A stretch of DNA of 64,000 nt from Prorocentrum cordatum. Lineage: Eukaryota > Sar > Dinophyceae > Prorocentrales > Prorocentraceae. Position 1 is the first letter of the stretch. Every line of letters starts with the position of its first letter. The DNA lies in NCBI GenBank assembly GCA_963575745.1, contig CAUYUJ010020282.1, forward strand, positions 156,501 to 220,500. The letters are read 5' to 3'. A model generated the notes under the pieces. That model was not told the origin of the DNA. It saw only the letters and a program-made list of their open reading frames with translations, and did not search any database. Shown piece after piece: positions 30,443 through 41,160 of the stretch. The position numbers and the translations under genes were made by a program.

Positions 30443-32298
30443 GAGAGAGCGTGATCCACCGCCGCTTTACTGTGGACAATTCCCCCCCTCTTCCTCCAAA
30501 ACCTGTGGTTCCTCCCCCCTTGGAAAACCCCACTCCTCTGCTGGACCCCACCCCTCTTCCCCCTGGCAAAACCCTCCCCTAACCCTTCCCCCCCCTTTGG
30601 AAAACCGGGGGGGTCACTACCGGTTCGACCCCCCCCCACTCCAGAAATAAGAAGGGGGTCATTACTAGTTCGACCCCCCCTCTTCTCCCCTCCCTTCCAA
30701 AAAACGGGGGGGGGGGTCACTACTGGTTCGAGCCCCCTCTCCCCCGAAAAACCGGGGGGGGTCACTACAGGTTCGAGCCCCCCCCACTCACCCGCCGGCA
30801 AACGACTCCCGGGTCCCCACCACCGTCCGCACCACATCCCCCACTGCTGTCCCCAGCGCCACTGTCCCCACCACCAGTGTCCCCGCCACTGTTCCCACCA
30901 AGGTCCCCCTCTCCACTTCCCCCACGGTCCCCACCACCGTCCCACTGTCCCCACTGTCCCACTGTCCCCGCCGCTGTCCCGCTGAGTTGTCCCACTGTTC
31001 TCACCGCTGTCCCCAATGTCCCCACCACTGTCCCCACTGTACCTCTGTCCCTTTGTCCCACCACCGTCCTCGCCACCGCCCTCACCACTGTCCCAGTGTC
31101 CCCAGTATCCCCACCACTGTCCAACTGCTCCCCCACCACTGTCTCCGCCACCACCGTCCCCACCACTGTCCCACAGTCCCCACCAGTGTCCCACTGTCCC
31201 CACCGTTCCCACCATTGTCCCCGTTGCTCCCGCCAGTGCCCCCACTAGTGTCTCACTTCCCCCACTCTCCCCGCCATTGTCCCACCACGGTCCCACGCTC
31301 CCCACTGTCCCCAATGTTCCCTCCATTGTCCCGGTGTCCCACCGTCCCACTGTCCACCCCGCCGTCCCATTGAGCTGTCCCACTGTTCCCACCAATGTCC
31401 CCACTGTCCCCACCACTGTCCCCACCGCACCTCTGCCCCACCACATTCCTCGCCACCGCCCTCACCACTGTCCCCACCACTGTCTCACTGTCCCCAGTCC
31501 CACCACTGTCCCACTGTCCCCACACCACTGTCCCCACCACCGCCGTCCCCACCTCTGTCCCACAGTCCCCACCAGTGTCCCACTGTCCCCACAGTTCCCG
31601 CCATTGTCCCCGCTGTCCCAACCAGTGCCCCCACCAGTGTCTCACTGTCCCCACTCTCCCCACCATTGTCCCACCACGGTCTCACTCTCCCAATTGTCCC
31701 CCCTGTCCCCACCACTGTCCCCACTGTCCCCACTGTTCCCGCCAGTATCCCGCTGTCCCCACTGTCCCCGCCGCTGTCCCACCGAGCTATCCCACTGTCC
31801 CGACTGTCTCCGTCACTGTCCCACTGTCCCCATTGTCCCCGCCACTCTCCCCAGTGTACTACTGTCCCACCACCATCCTCACCACCGCCTTCACCTCTGT
31901 CCCCACCACTACCGCCCCACATCTGTCCCACTGTCCCCACCACTGTCCCGCTGTCCCCTCACCACTGTCCCCACCACCACCTTCCCCACCAGTGTCCCGC
32001 TGTCCGCACCAATGTCCCACTGTCCCCACACCACTGTCCCCACCACCGCCGTCCCCACCACTGTCCCAATATCCCCACCACTGTCCACGTGTACCGACGA
32101 GCGGGAATCGTTTGCCGGCGGCAAAGGGGGGGGGGCTCGAACCGGTAGTGCCCCTCCCCCCTTTTCATGTTGGAGTGGAGGTGTGGGGGGTCGAACCGGC
32201 AGTGACCCCCCCCGGTTTCCGAGCGGGGGGGGGGACGGGTTGGGAACCCCCAGTGACCCCCACAGTTTTCCGCCAGCAGCGGTAAAACACGCTCTTTC
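30443..32298. mobile_element. Terminal-inverted-repeat element family A, copy 2
   Basis: The left end is GAGAGAGCGTGATCCACCGC; the right end reverse-complements to GAAAGAGCGTGTTTTACCGC. Perfect 8-bp duplications CGATCTTA flank it (30435-30442 and 32299-32306). The core is the same CCACTGTCCC minisatellite, about 1.3 kb long. GGTCACTACCGGTTCGA modules sit inverted at the two ends, extending the internal inverted structure. No transposase frame was seen. Confidence 0.85.
30810..32100. repeat. CCACTGTCCC minisatellite inside family A copy 2
   Basis: Units of 9-12 bp matching those at 5590-6190, about twice as long. Pro/Ser-rich frames crossing it are by-products. Confidence 0.85.
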
Positions 32299-32379
32299 CG
32301 ATCTTACAAACATATACTGTCTGAATATGTCCGCAACGAGATCGCCATTTACTGTGAGGCTGGTTCGAGAGCGATGCCA

Positions 32380-33060
32380 AAGCGGTGTCAGCTACGCTTT
32401 TTGTTCGAACCTGTGCATCCGAATTTCATTTTCAGGAGTCTGTCCCCAGCGAAACCGTCATTTTTCGGGAGTCCTCAAGGCGCTGTTGGAGCCATCCAGG
32501 GGTCCTTTTTGGCCCTTGTTACCTCGTTTCGAACGCTTCAAGAAGCGATGCCAAGACGAGGTTGAGCACATATTTGTTCTGTGAGGAAGTCCCGAATGCA
32601 ATGGGCACTTGGAGAAACGACGTCGAACCATACAGCAATGTTGGTCTGCCGTGCTGGTGCTCATTTTCTGAGGATGTCTCGAACGAGAGCGTAGTTCTTA
32701 ACATGAGAGGCGTTAGCGGAACTGTATCGCCATCCTATGTGTTCGACGATGTCTCGAGCGAAACGTCCATCGAGAGGATCAAGCACAAAATGCGTACCCG
32801 ATGTTGGAGGATGTCTCGAGCGAGCCACTAGTTTTTGGCAGAAGACGATGTAACATTCAGTTGATTTTTAGGGAGTATGTATCACGCGCAATGCTAAAAC
32901 AACACTTTCCCCAGCGAGTGGTCCGATGTGGTCAACCACTATGTATAGTTCAATATTTCAGATATGTTACATATCCGGCCAGAACGTCCAAATCGCTTCC
33001 CGTTCATCGAAGACTCTTCCCGCCATCCGCCAGCGAAGCCCCGTGTGCGAGATGGACCCT
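32380..33060 (+). repeat. Degenerate repeats with a GATGTCTCGARCGARAC box
   Basis: The box recurs near 32676, 32750 and 32810, with weaker forms near 32440 and 32585. Where translated it gives EDVSSET-like peptides in changing frames. The same box appears at about 13261 and, reversed, near 34300 and 36868, always beside CAAGA phased repeats. Confidence 0.5.
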
Positions 33061-33189
33061 TTAGTTCGAGATTTCTTTACATCACATACATAGGGTCCGC
33101 GCCAGAGGCGCTTCCCGTCATCCGCCACCGTGCCCTGAGGCACGAGTTGGAGTGTCCTCAAGTACAGGGTGAACAGAGGTAGGCGTGCT

Positions 33190-33355
33190 GGTGGCCTTGC
33201 CTCTGCCGGCGCGCCAGTGGCGCGCAGCCCTAATTAGTTAATTAATGAAGCCGAAACCTAGGTCCTCAGGTCCGAGGCCTAGTACATTAGTTAACTAACG
33301 AGTGTCCTAGGAACCTAATCAGGTCCTTGGCCTAGTTCCTTAAACCTCCGTCCTC
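33190..33355. other. AT-richer spacer with CCTAGG and GGCCTAGT motifs
   Basis: Short direct and inverted copies of CCTAGG/GGCCTAGT and a TTAGTTAATTAATGA stretch are seen. No gene. Confidence 0.35.
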
Positions 33356-34084
33356 ACTCTTGGTGATTCTTGTCGGGGCCCGAGACTGCCAAATCATCTT
33401 CTGGGGCTCCTGGCGCGCCCCCTGGGGCGCGCCGCGTGCCTCGGGGACACAATCTCTCGTCTTCCTGCAGTTTTTGTTTAGGGGGACCCAGGAGGGCCCC
33501 AAGGACGGGCCAAGAGGGCTCCAAGATGCCGCCCAGACGGTCCAAGAGGGCTCCCGAATCGCCGCACGATCGGTCCAAGGTGCCCAAGATGTCCCCGAGA
33601 CGGCCCAAGCCTTCGAGACGCCCCCAAGGAGAGCCCCAGGAACCTTCCCAAGAGGGCCCCGAAAGGCCAAACTTATTGATTTGCTGATGGTTTTCCAATG
33701 ATCTTGGGACCCTCGACTTTTCGAGCGAGGCCTCTAAAATCTCCTCAAGGCGGCCCAAGAGGCCCCCATGAGGGCCTCAACACGGCCCAAGAGGGTTCCA
33801 AAACGGCCCCAGAGACGCCCAATACTGCCCCAGAGGGCCAACAAAAACAATCCCCAAAAAGGCACAAGAAGGGGAACTCGAACCGAAAATCCGAGTCTTC
33901 CGCCCGAAGAGGCCCCCAAAGGCCCCAAGAGGCCCCGAAGAGGCCCCAAGAGATCCCCAAGGGGGTCCGAAAACGCTTCCAAACGCGCCAGAACGGCCCC
34001 CGAAACTTCAACACTGCCCCCAAAAAGCCTCCAAGAGGCCTCCCGCGACATCCCAGCGAACATCCTGAAGGCCTTTGGCCCACA

Positions 34085-34270
34085 ACTCAGGCACGGTGGC
34101 GGGATGGGCCGAGGTCCTTTAAATCCGCCGCCCCCTGTCGATTCATCGCAGGGGTGCCTGGCGTGCTGAACCCTCTCGGTTTTGGGTCTGGTTCTTTTTC
34201 CAAAAGAACTCCAAAAGAACTCCCCCTAGGGCTCCGGCACGTCCCGCCGGCCACCTGGAAACTGCAGCAG
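34085..34270 (+). repeat. Dispersed unit H, partial copy (no hairpin)
   Basis: It contains GTCGATTCATCGCAGGGGTG, the CGGTTTTGG...TTCTTTTTCCAAAAGAACTCC segment and GTCCCGCCGGCCACC, shared with 35080-35260 and 36670-36830. Confidence 0.65.
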
Positions 34271-34981
34271 TCAATGCCTGAAACGGCCGTTTCGCTTGGG
34301 ACATCCTCAAAAAATCGCGAAGATGGCCCAAGATAGCCTCCAAGTCCGCCCAAGATGGTCCAAGACGGCCTCCAAGACGGCCCAAGACAGTCCAAGACGG
34401 CCCAAGAAGGCCCAAGAGGCCCCCCAGAGGCCTCCCAGACGGCCCAAGAGGTCCTCCAGGAGGGCCCGAAGAGGCCAAAATCATTGGTTTTCCTTAGGTT
34501 TTTGAAGGATTTTGGAATTTGCTTCTTCTCGGCATTCCGACGGCTCAAGACGGCCCAAGAGGCCCCCAAGATCGCCCAAGAGGCCCCCAAGAGGGCCCCA
34601 TGACAGCCCAAGAGGCCTCCAACACGCCCAAGATGGCCTCCAAGACGCCCAAGCTGGCCTCCAAGACGGCCCCGAAGCGCCCCAAGAGGGTCCCCCGTTG
34701 GCCCAGAAAGCCCCCAAGACGGCGTCAGACGTGCCAGGAACCCACCAAGATGGCCGAAGTCTCGAAGCTGGCCCAAGACGGCCCAAGAGGCCCCCAAGAG
34801 GGCCCCCAGGAAGGTCAGAAATGGCCAAAAACATTGATTTTCCTAAGGTTTTCGACGGATTTTGACATTTCCTTCTTTTCGGCATTCCGACGGCCCGAGA
34901 CGGCCCAAGAGCCCCCACAGATCGCCGAAAGATCGCCCAAGAAGCCTCCAAGAAGGCCAAGATGACCTTCAAGATGCCCAC

Positions 34982-35020
34982 GTGTTCCCCGAAGGCTTTC
35001 CAAACCGATTCGGGGAACAC
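34982..35020. repeat. Hairpin unit, copy 1
   Basis: GTGTTCCCCGAA and TTCGGGGAACAC are a perfect 12-bp inverted repeat around a 15-nt loop. The flanks CCAC...ATGG extend the stem to about 16 bp with one mismatch. It is followed by GGTCCGATGGCTTGGCAAG. Confidence 0.9.
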
Positions 35021-35260
35021 ATGGTCCGATGGCTTGGCAAGTCTGGCCTCAACGTTCGGCCACATCGGCGCTTCCAAAAAGGCAGGGGGCGGCGGTGATT
35101 TGCCGTAGGCGTCTTCGATCCGCCGCCCCCTTTTGATTTATCCAAGGGGTGCCTTGCGTGGCAAACTGTATGGCTTTTGGTTTTGGTTCTTTTTCCAAAA
35201 GAACTCCCCCTGGGGCTTCGGCCCGTCCCGCCGGCCACCCGGAAAGGATCTCAAAACGCG
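35020..35260 (+). repeat. Dispersed unit H, copy with hairpin
   Basis: It continues from the hairpin through TCTGGCCTCAACGTTCGGCC, a GGCAGGGGGCGGCG box, TTGATTTATCCAAGGGGTG and TTCCAAAAGAACTCCCCCTG. It is closely similar to 36600-36830. Confidence 0.75.
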
Positions 35261-36560
35261 TCCGTCGTGCCGCTGTTTCCTCCAGTTGGCCCAAGATGGC
35301 GTCCAAGACGGCCCAGGATGGTCTCCAAGATGTCTCCAAGACGGCCCAAGATGGCCTCCAAGACTGCTAACATGGCCCCAATGTGCCTCCAAGACGGCCC
35401 AAGATGGCCTCAAAATGGTTTACGACGGCCCAACAGGCCCGCAAGATGCCTCCAAGACGGCCGAGAGCCCTCCAAGACGTCCTCCAGGAAGACCCGAAAC
35501 GGCCAAAATCATTGGTTTTCCTAAGTTTTTGAAGGATTTTGGCATTTGCGCCTTTCGGCTTTCCGACGGCCCAGGACGGCCCAAGAGCCCCCCAAGATCG
35601 CCCAAGAGGCCTCCAAAAGGGCCCCATGACGGCCCAAGTGGCCTCCAAGACGGCCCCAAGAGGGCTCCAAGACGGCCCAAGAGGCCTCCAACACGCCCAA
35701 GATGGCCTCCAAGACGCCCAAGATTACATCCAAGACGGCCCCGAAGCGCCCCAAGAGGGCCCCAAGTCGGCCCAGAAAGGCCCCCAAGACGGCTCCCGAC
35801 AGCGTCAGACGTGCCAGGAACCCACCAAGATGGCCGAAGTTGGCTCGAAGCTGGCCCAAGACGGTCCAAGAGGCCCCCAACCTCCAGGAAGGCCAGAACA
35901 GGCCCAGAACATTGATTTTTCTATGGTTTTTGACGGATTTTGACATTTGCTTCCTTTCGGCCTTCCGACGGCCCGAGACGGCCCGAGAGCCCCCGAAGAT
36001 CGCAGCAAGATCGCCCAAGAGGCCTCCAAGATGGCCCCAGAACGGCCCGAGAGGGCACCAAGACGGCCCCAAGAGGCCCCCAAGGCGGCACATGAGACTT
36101 AAGACGCCCAAGATGGGCCTTCAAGACGGCCCTGGAGCATTCCAAGAGGGCCCCAAGTCGGCCCCCCAAACTGCTTCCGACGGCGTCAGACGGACCAGGA
36201 GCCCACCAAGACGGCCGAACATGTCCCTAAGATGGCGCAAGACGGCCCAAGAGGCCTGCAAGAGGGCTTTCAGGAAGGCCCGAAAAGGCCAAAATCATTG
36301 ATTCCCCATGGGTTTTTGAAGGATTGTGGCATTTGCGTTTTTCTGCCTTCCGACGGCCCGAGACGGCCCAAGTGACCCCAAAGATCGCCCAAGAGGCCCA
36401 AAACACGGCCCCAAGAGGCCCCCAAGACGGCCCAAGAGGTCTCCAAGACGCTCAAGATGGCCTCCAAGACGGCCCAAGAGCCCTCCAATACGTCCTCCAA
36501 GAAGGCCCGAGAGGGTCAAAATAGCCTCCAGACGGCCAAGATGACCTTCAAAATGCCCAC

Positions 36561-36599
36561 GTGTTCCCCGAATGCTTTCCAAACCGATTCGGGGAACAC
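36561..36599. repeat. Hairpin unit, copy 2
   Basis: It has the same 12-bp perfect stem as copy 1, with a one-base change in the 15-nt loop (TGCTTTCC for GGCTTTCC). Confidence 0.9.
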
Positions 36600-36830
36600 A
36601 TGGTCCGATAGCTTGGCAGGTCTGGCCTCAACGTTCGGCCACATAAGCGCTTCCAAAAAGGCAGGGGGCGGCGATAATTCGCCGTAGGCGTCTTCGATCC
36701 GCCGCCCCCTGTCGATTCATCGCAGGGGTGCCTGGCGTGCTGAACCCTATCGGTTTTGGTTTTGGTTCTTTTCCCAAAAAATCCCCCCTGGGGCTTCGGC
36801 CCGTCCCGCCGGGGTCCCGGGACGCTTGCC
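36600..36830 (+). repeat. Dispersed unit H, second copy with hairpin
   Basis: It aligns with 35020-35260 over its full length (TCTGGCCTCAACGTTCGGCC, GGCAGGGGGCGGCG, CGGTTTTGG...AAAA, CCCGTCCCGCCGG). Confidence 0.75.
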
Positions 36831-37897
36831 CAGAGGTGGCTGCAAAGCCCCCAAAGCGACCGTTTCGCTAGGGACATCCTCAAAACATCGCGAAGATGGC
36901 CCAAGATGGCCTGCAAGATGGTCAAGATGATCGAAGATGGCCGACATGATGTCTTCCAACATGGCCAAGATGGCCTAGAGATGGTCCAAGATGGCCTCCA
37001 AGACGGCCCAAGAGGCCCTCAAGAGGCCTCCAAGAGGCCCTCCAAGAAGGCACAAGAAGTCAAAATCATCGATTTCTATTGGTTTTTCAAGGATTTTGGC
37101 TTTTGCTTCTTTTCGGCTTTCCGACGGCCCACGACGGCGAAAGAGGCCCCCAAGATCGCCCAAGAGGCCTCCAAGATGGTCCCAGAGCGGCCCAAGAGGC
37201 CTCCAAGAAGGCCCCAAGAGGGCTCCCAAAGGGCCTCCAAAACGGCAAAGATGGCCTCCAAGACGGTTAAGATGGCCTCTAGATGCCTCCAAGACGGCCC
37301 AATCTGCTCCTAACACGGCCTAACAGGGCCTCAAGAAAGCCAAGACGGCCCAAGAAGCCCCGAAGAGGCCTCCAAGATGGCCCAAGAGGCCTCCAAGAGG
37401 GCCTCCAGGAGGGCCCGATGAGACCAAAACCATTGATTGTCCTCAGGGTTTGAACGATTTGGGCATGTGTTTCTTCTCGTCTTTCGGGTTGGCGATGCCC
37501 TGGGTTTGCCTGCCGCAGAGCGCGATCACCAGTTTCACAACGATTTCCAAGGATTTCCTGGGATTCCCGGGGATTCCAGGATTGCTGGAGATTCCCGGGG
37601 CACGGTGGCGCGATGGGCCGAAGGCCACTAGATGTGCCGTTTTGGAAACTCAGACGCAGGGGAACGGCGTCAGACGAGCCAGGAACGCCCCAACACAGCC
37701 ACAGAGGCCCCCGAGAAGCCCCAAAAGGGCCCCAAGAGGCCCTCAATAGGGCCCAGCAGAGCTCAAGATAACTCCAACATGGCTTCCAAGACGGTCTCAA
37801 GATGGTCCAATCGAGCCCAAGAGTGCTCAATAGGCTGCGAAGAGGCATCCTCCCCCCTTCACCTTTTTCCTCCTTCTCCTTTTCTTTCCTCCCCCAC

Positions 37898-37936
37898 GTG
37901 TTCCCTCAAATCTTTCCAAACCGACTCGGGGAACAC
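37898..37936. repeat. Hairpin unit, copy 3 (degenerate)
   Basis: GTGTTCCCTCAA faces CTCGGGGAACAC. The outer stem is kept and the inner part has mismatches without compensating changes. The loop TCTTTCCAAACCGA is conserved. Confidence 0.7.
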
Positions 37937-38109
37937 ATGGTCCGATAGCTTGGCCAAGCTCTAATCGAACTCTTGGGCAAGACCACCAAGATGGCTCAAT
38001 AGAGCCCGAGAGTGTCTGATGAGTTTCCGAGAGTGTCTCAACACCGGTCTATAAGCGCACCTACAAGATGGCTCAATAGCGCCCCGTCGAACGCTTCGTC
38101 CTCCCGTAC

Positions 38110-38148
38110 GCGTTCCCCGAAGGCTTTCCAAACCGATTCGGGGAACAC
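38110..38148. repeat. Hairpin unit, copy 4
   Basis: GCGTTCCCCGAA faces TTCGGGGAACAC. The stem is 12 bp with one weak pair, and the loop is identical to copy 1. The downstream unit H sequence continues to about 38245. Confidence 0.8.
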
Positions 38149-38279
38149 GTGGTCCGATAGCTTGGCAGGTCTGGCCTCAACGTTCGGCCACATAGGCGCT
38201 TCCAACAAGGCAGGGGGCGGCGGTGATTCGACGTGGGCGTCTTCGATAATAAGTATGCCTGACCCCCCCATCCGATGCT

Positions 38280-38960
38280 CATTGTGTTTTTCAATTGACG
38301 TGCCTCTCCCGGTCCTCGCCCCCTGGTTCTTGCAAGGGAAACTATTGCGCCTCAGCTGGTGTTATTGGCCCCACGGAATACAACAACAACGGCTCCCGCC
38401 TGGTACTTCCCAGGAGTTTCTTCAAAATCGGCTCTCGCGCAGGACTTCCTTGCGACTTACGTAAGAATCGTGCTCTCGGGTTGAAATTCCTCGCAATCTA
38501 ATCAAACGCCGCGCCCTCGACACCAAGGAATCACTCTCTCGCTTTGGACTTCCTCACGATTTACTTGGGAATTTACGCTGTCGTTCGAGACTTCCTCGCG
38601 ATTCACACGGACCGATACCCCAACGACCCGCCAACTCGACCTGGCCGTCTGGGCCCGCCCGCCCGACCCGCCCGTTGGGGTCCGTCCGCCCGATCCGCCC
38701 GTCTGGTTCTGCTGTTTGTTTTCCTGCTCCCAACCTCCCTCCTGCTAATCTCTCTCGTGCTCCAATCTTCTCCCTCCTCCTTGTCGCTTGCCTCCCTTCT
38801 CCCTTCCCCTGTTTAGGGGCTGCGCCAAATACACGTGGCAAGCAAGGAACATATGCCTCAAACGGCGGTACGGTCGAAAACGAAGAGGATAGATATCGAG
38901 GGTTTGGGATATACCTTCTGAATGACACGCGAGCATATCAAAGCGAACAATCTTAAAATG
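38280..38960 (+). repeat. CTCTCGC dispersed family, fourth copy
   Basis: It starts at CAATTGACGTGCCTCTCCCG, has degenerate CTCTCGC units and a TTTAGGGGCTGCGCCAA...CACGTGGCAAG end, then ACGAAGAGGATAG...GGGTTTGG and GCGAGCATATCAAAGCGAAC. It aligns with 4623-5300 and 3943-4560. Confidence 0.7.
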
Positions 38961-39019
38961 ATTGAGGGGGCGATACCCAAGGACCATCCACTCAGCCACC
39001 GCGGGGGGTAAACCGACAA

Positions 39020-39200
39020 GGGGGAGCCCCCCCCACGAAATGGGAGAGGGAGAGCAGGGAGGAGCACCCCATCCCCCCAGAATAACTCGGATTTGTTCTC
39101 CTTTCCTGGACTCGGATTTCTTTTCTCTTCCCCCTTCCGCGCGGGGAGAAAAAAGGAACACCCCGCCCGTGCCCCCCGCCCCCCCCCCCCCCCCCCCAAT
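39020..39200 (+). repeat. CTCGGAYTTCTTTTCTC repeat array, left part
   Basis: Two units of ACTCGGATTT...TTTCTCTTCCCC...CCGCGCGGGGAG, then a long C-run. The array is interrupted at 39202 by a family B element and resumes at 39362. Confidence 0.65.
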
Positions 39201-39201
39201 C

Positions 39202-39353
39202 TTAGGTCGGGCGTCTCCCCCTACAGGGAGATTTTGGACGATAGAGTAGAAATAACAAATATGGAAAATTATCAGAAATAGTCCAAAAATCGTCCCCAGA
39301 CTATTTTTGATTACTTTGAAGATTCCTCCTGTAGAGGGACAAGCCCGACTGAA
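39202..39353. mobile_element. Terminal-inverted-repeat element family B, copy 1
   Basis: The left end TTAGGTCGGGC...CCCCCTACAGG and the right end, reverse-complementing to TTCAGTCGGGC...CCCTCTACAGG, form an imperfect inverted repeat of about 26 bp. It is 152 bp long and AT-rich inside. The candidate 8-bp duplication is CCCCAATC against CCCTCATC (6 of 8). It interrupts a tandem array, as expected for an insertion. Confidence 0.75.
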
Positions 39354-39361
39354 CCCTCATC

Positions 39362-39930
39362 TATCTCTCCCCCTCTTGCGCGCCAGAGGGGGGGCACCTC
39401 CCCTGCCCCAGAATTCGGATCGGTTGCGTCTTCTCTCTTCCGCGCGGGGGGAGGGGAAGCACGCCCCCCCCCCCCCCGAACTCGGATTGGATTTCTTTTG
39501 TCGTCCCCCCTCCGCGCGGGGAGAGGAGGAGCCCCCCCCCCCCCCCCCCCCAAGAACCCGGACTTGTTCGCTTCATCTTCCGCGCGGGCAGAGGGGAGCA
39601 CCCCCCCTTCCCAGAACTCGGACTTCTTTTCTCTTCTCCCCTCCGCGCGGGGAGAGGAGGAACATCCCCCCCCTAATCTTTCTCCTCCCCTCCCGCGCGC
39701 CAGAGGGGGAGCCCCCCCCCCCCCTAGAACTCGGACTTGTTACATCTTCTCTTTCTTCCGCACACGGAGAAGAAAAGCCCCCTCCCTCAGAACTCGGATT
39801 TGTTCTCTTCCCCCGTCCGCGCGCCGGAGAGGAACACCGCCACCCCTCCCGGAGCTCGGACTTCTTTTCTCGTCCCCCTTCCGCGCAAGGAGAGAATGAA
39901 CATACCCCCCCTTTGGAACCCGGATATCTC
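39362..39930 (+). repeat. CTCGGAYTTCTTTTCTC repeat array, right part
   Basis: Nine units spaced 48-70 bp contain CCGCGCGGGGAGAGGAG or CGCGCCAGAGGGG, a C-run and AGAACTCGGACTT. No gene was seen. Confidence 0.75.
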
Positions 39931-39939
39931 TTCTCTGGC

Positions 39940-40190
39940 CCAAGATGGCCTCAAGACCGCCCGAGAAGCCTCCAGGACGGCCCAAGAGGGCTCCAAAAGA
40001 GCGCCCATCAAGGTCCGAGGAGGACGGATCAGACATGTCCGTTGGGTGTTTTGACAGATGTTCGCAGCCTCGCCTTTTCGAGCTCCCGCCCGGTCAGTCT
40101 GGCCCAGGAGGCCTCCAGGATGGCCCTCGACGGCCGAAGAGGACCTCCAGATGACCGAAAAGGCTTCCAAGATGGCCTCAAAGCAGCCCA
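39940..40190 (+). repeat. CAAGA phased repeat, short block
   Basis: GCCCAAGATGGCC, CCAAGATGGCC and related motifs at 10-15-bp spacing, with the CCTCGCCTTTTCGAGCTCCC spacer also seen near 53575. Confidence 0.65.
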
Positions 40191-40199
40191 AGACCTCCT

Positions 40200-40322
40200 C
40201 CCCCCTCCCCCCCTCCTCCTCCTCCTCGTCCTCCTCCTCCTCCTCCTCCGCCTCCTCCTCCTCCTCCTCCTCCCCCTCCTCCTCCTTCTCCTCCTCCTCC
40301 TCCTCCTCCTCCTCCTCCTCCT
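40200..40322. repeat. (TCC)n trinucleotide tract
   Basis: A CTCCTCCTC run of about 120 bp. It gives low-complexity frames only. Confidence 0.95.
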
Positions 40323-40424
40323 GAGGGCCCTTGGAGAACCCATGACAAATGCGGGAGAGCGTCAATCTGCCCCTGAAGAACCTCTGGAAGGACCCAAGAC
40401 GGCCTGAGAAAACACCTGGACCAA

Positions 40425-40790
40425 CTAGCTTGCACCAGTAATCCTGCACCGCATAGCTTCCATCGCATAGCCCCCACCACGTAGCTTGAGCCGCATCTGT
40501 TATTCCGCAGAGCTTGCGCCACATAACTTACACCAAACAGCTTGCGGCTTATAACTACCGCCACATCAGTTCAGCCACATAGCCTGCGCCACATATCTTG
40601 CACCACACAGGCGGCACCACACATATTGCACCACGTACACCATAACACATATTTAACAATCCACATGTCGCTCCATACATATATATATATGTATTTGCAC
40701 ATGTCCATATGTAATTATAGATATAGCACCAGGTAGCTTACGTACGCCGCATAGCTCACCCCACATATATCATGCCACATATACACATGT
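40425..40790 (+). repeat. GCNCCACATAGCTT minisatellite
   Basis: Degenerate units of about 14-16 bp (GCACCGCATAGCTT, GCGCCACATAACTT, GCCACATAGCCTGCG) recur from 40425 to about 40650 and again at 40728-40780. Confidence 0.6.
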
Positions 40791-41099
40791 TGGGTACCAT
40801 ATTTTACACATTCGCAGTGCGTCAACTTACTGTTTTGGGTCCACGCTGGCGAACACACGCATACGTGTGTCCTTGTAAGCATCGACGTGTATTCACATGT
40901 GTGTGTGTGTGTGTGGGTGCGTGTGTGTGTGTGTGTGTGTGTTACATGCCCGAGTGTAGATGTATGTATGCATGTGTACATACATGTATATGTGTATATG
41001 CATCTGTATATGTAGATGTATATGTATAGGTAGATGTACACGTGCATGTTAATGTATACGTAGATGCATCGGTGTATGTATTTGTATACTCATATATAT

Positions 41100-41141
<42 letters not shown>

Positions 41142-41160
41142 GTGCGTGCTTGTGTACATG
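40675..41160. repeat. TA/TG microsatellites
   Basis: Alternating TATATATG, TGTGTG and TGTATATG runs. The Tyr/Val/Ile-rich frames here are by-products. Confidence 0.9.

Larger units (their letters stand above)
33360..37840 (+). repeat. Large CAAGA phased-repeat block
   Basis: The motif CAAGA recurs every 10-12 bp for most of 4.5 kb as CCCAAGAGGCC, CCAAGACGGC and CCAAGATGGC variants. A sample at 36991-37055 has spacings of 10, 11, 11, 12 and 10. The block is punctuated by a spacer of about 60 bp, GGTTTTTGAAGGATTTTGGC...TTCTTTTCGGC, near 34495, 34850, 35520, 35920, 36310, 37080 and 37440, and by hairpin units. Minus-strand frames with LLGRLGGHLG-like periods of about 11 residues are by-products. 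Confidence 0.85.

Noticed and set aside
33740-37320. Many Pro/Arg/Lys-rich plus-strand and Leu/Gly/Arg-rich minus-strand frames
   Set aside because: They follow the 11-bp CAAGA repeat, change register from unit to unit and have no domain.
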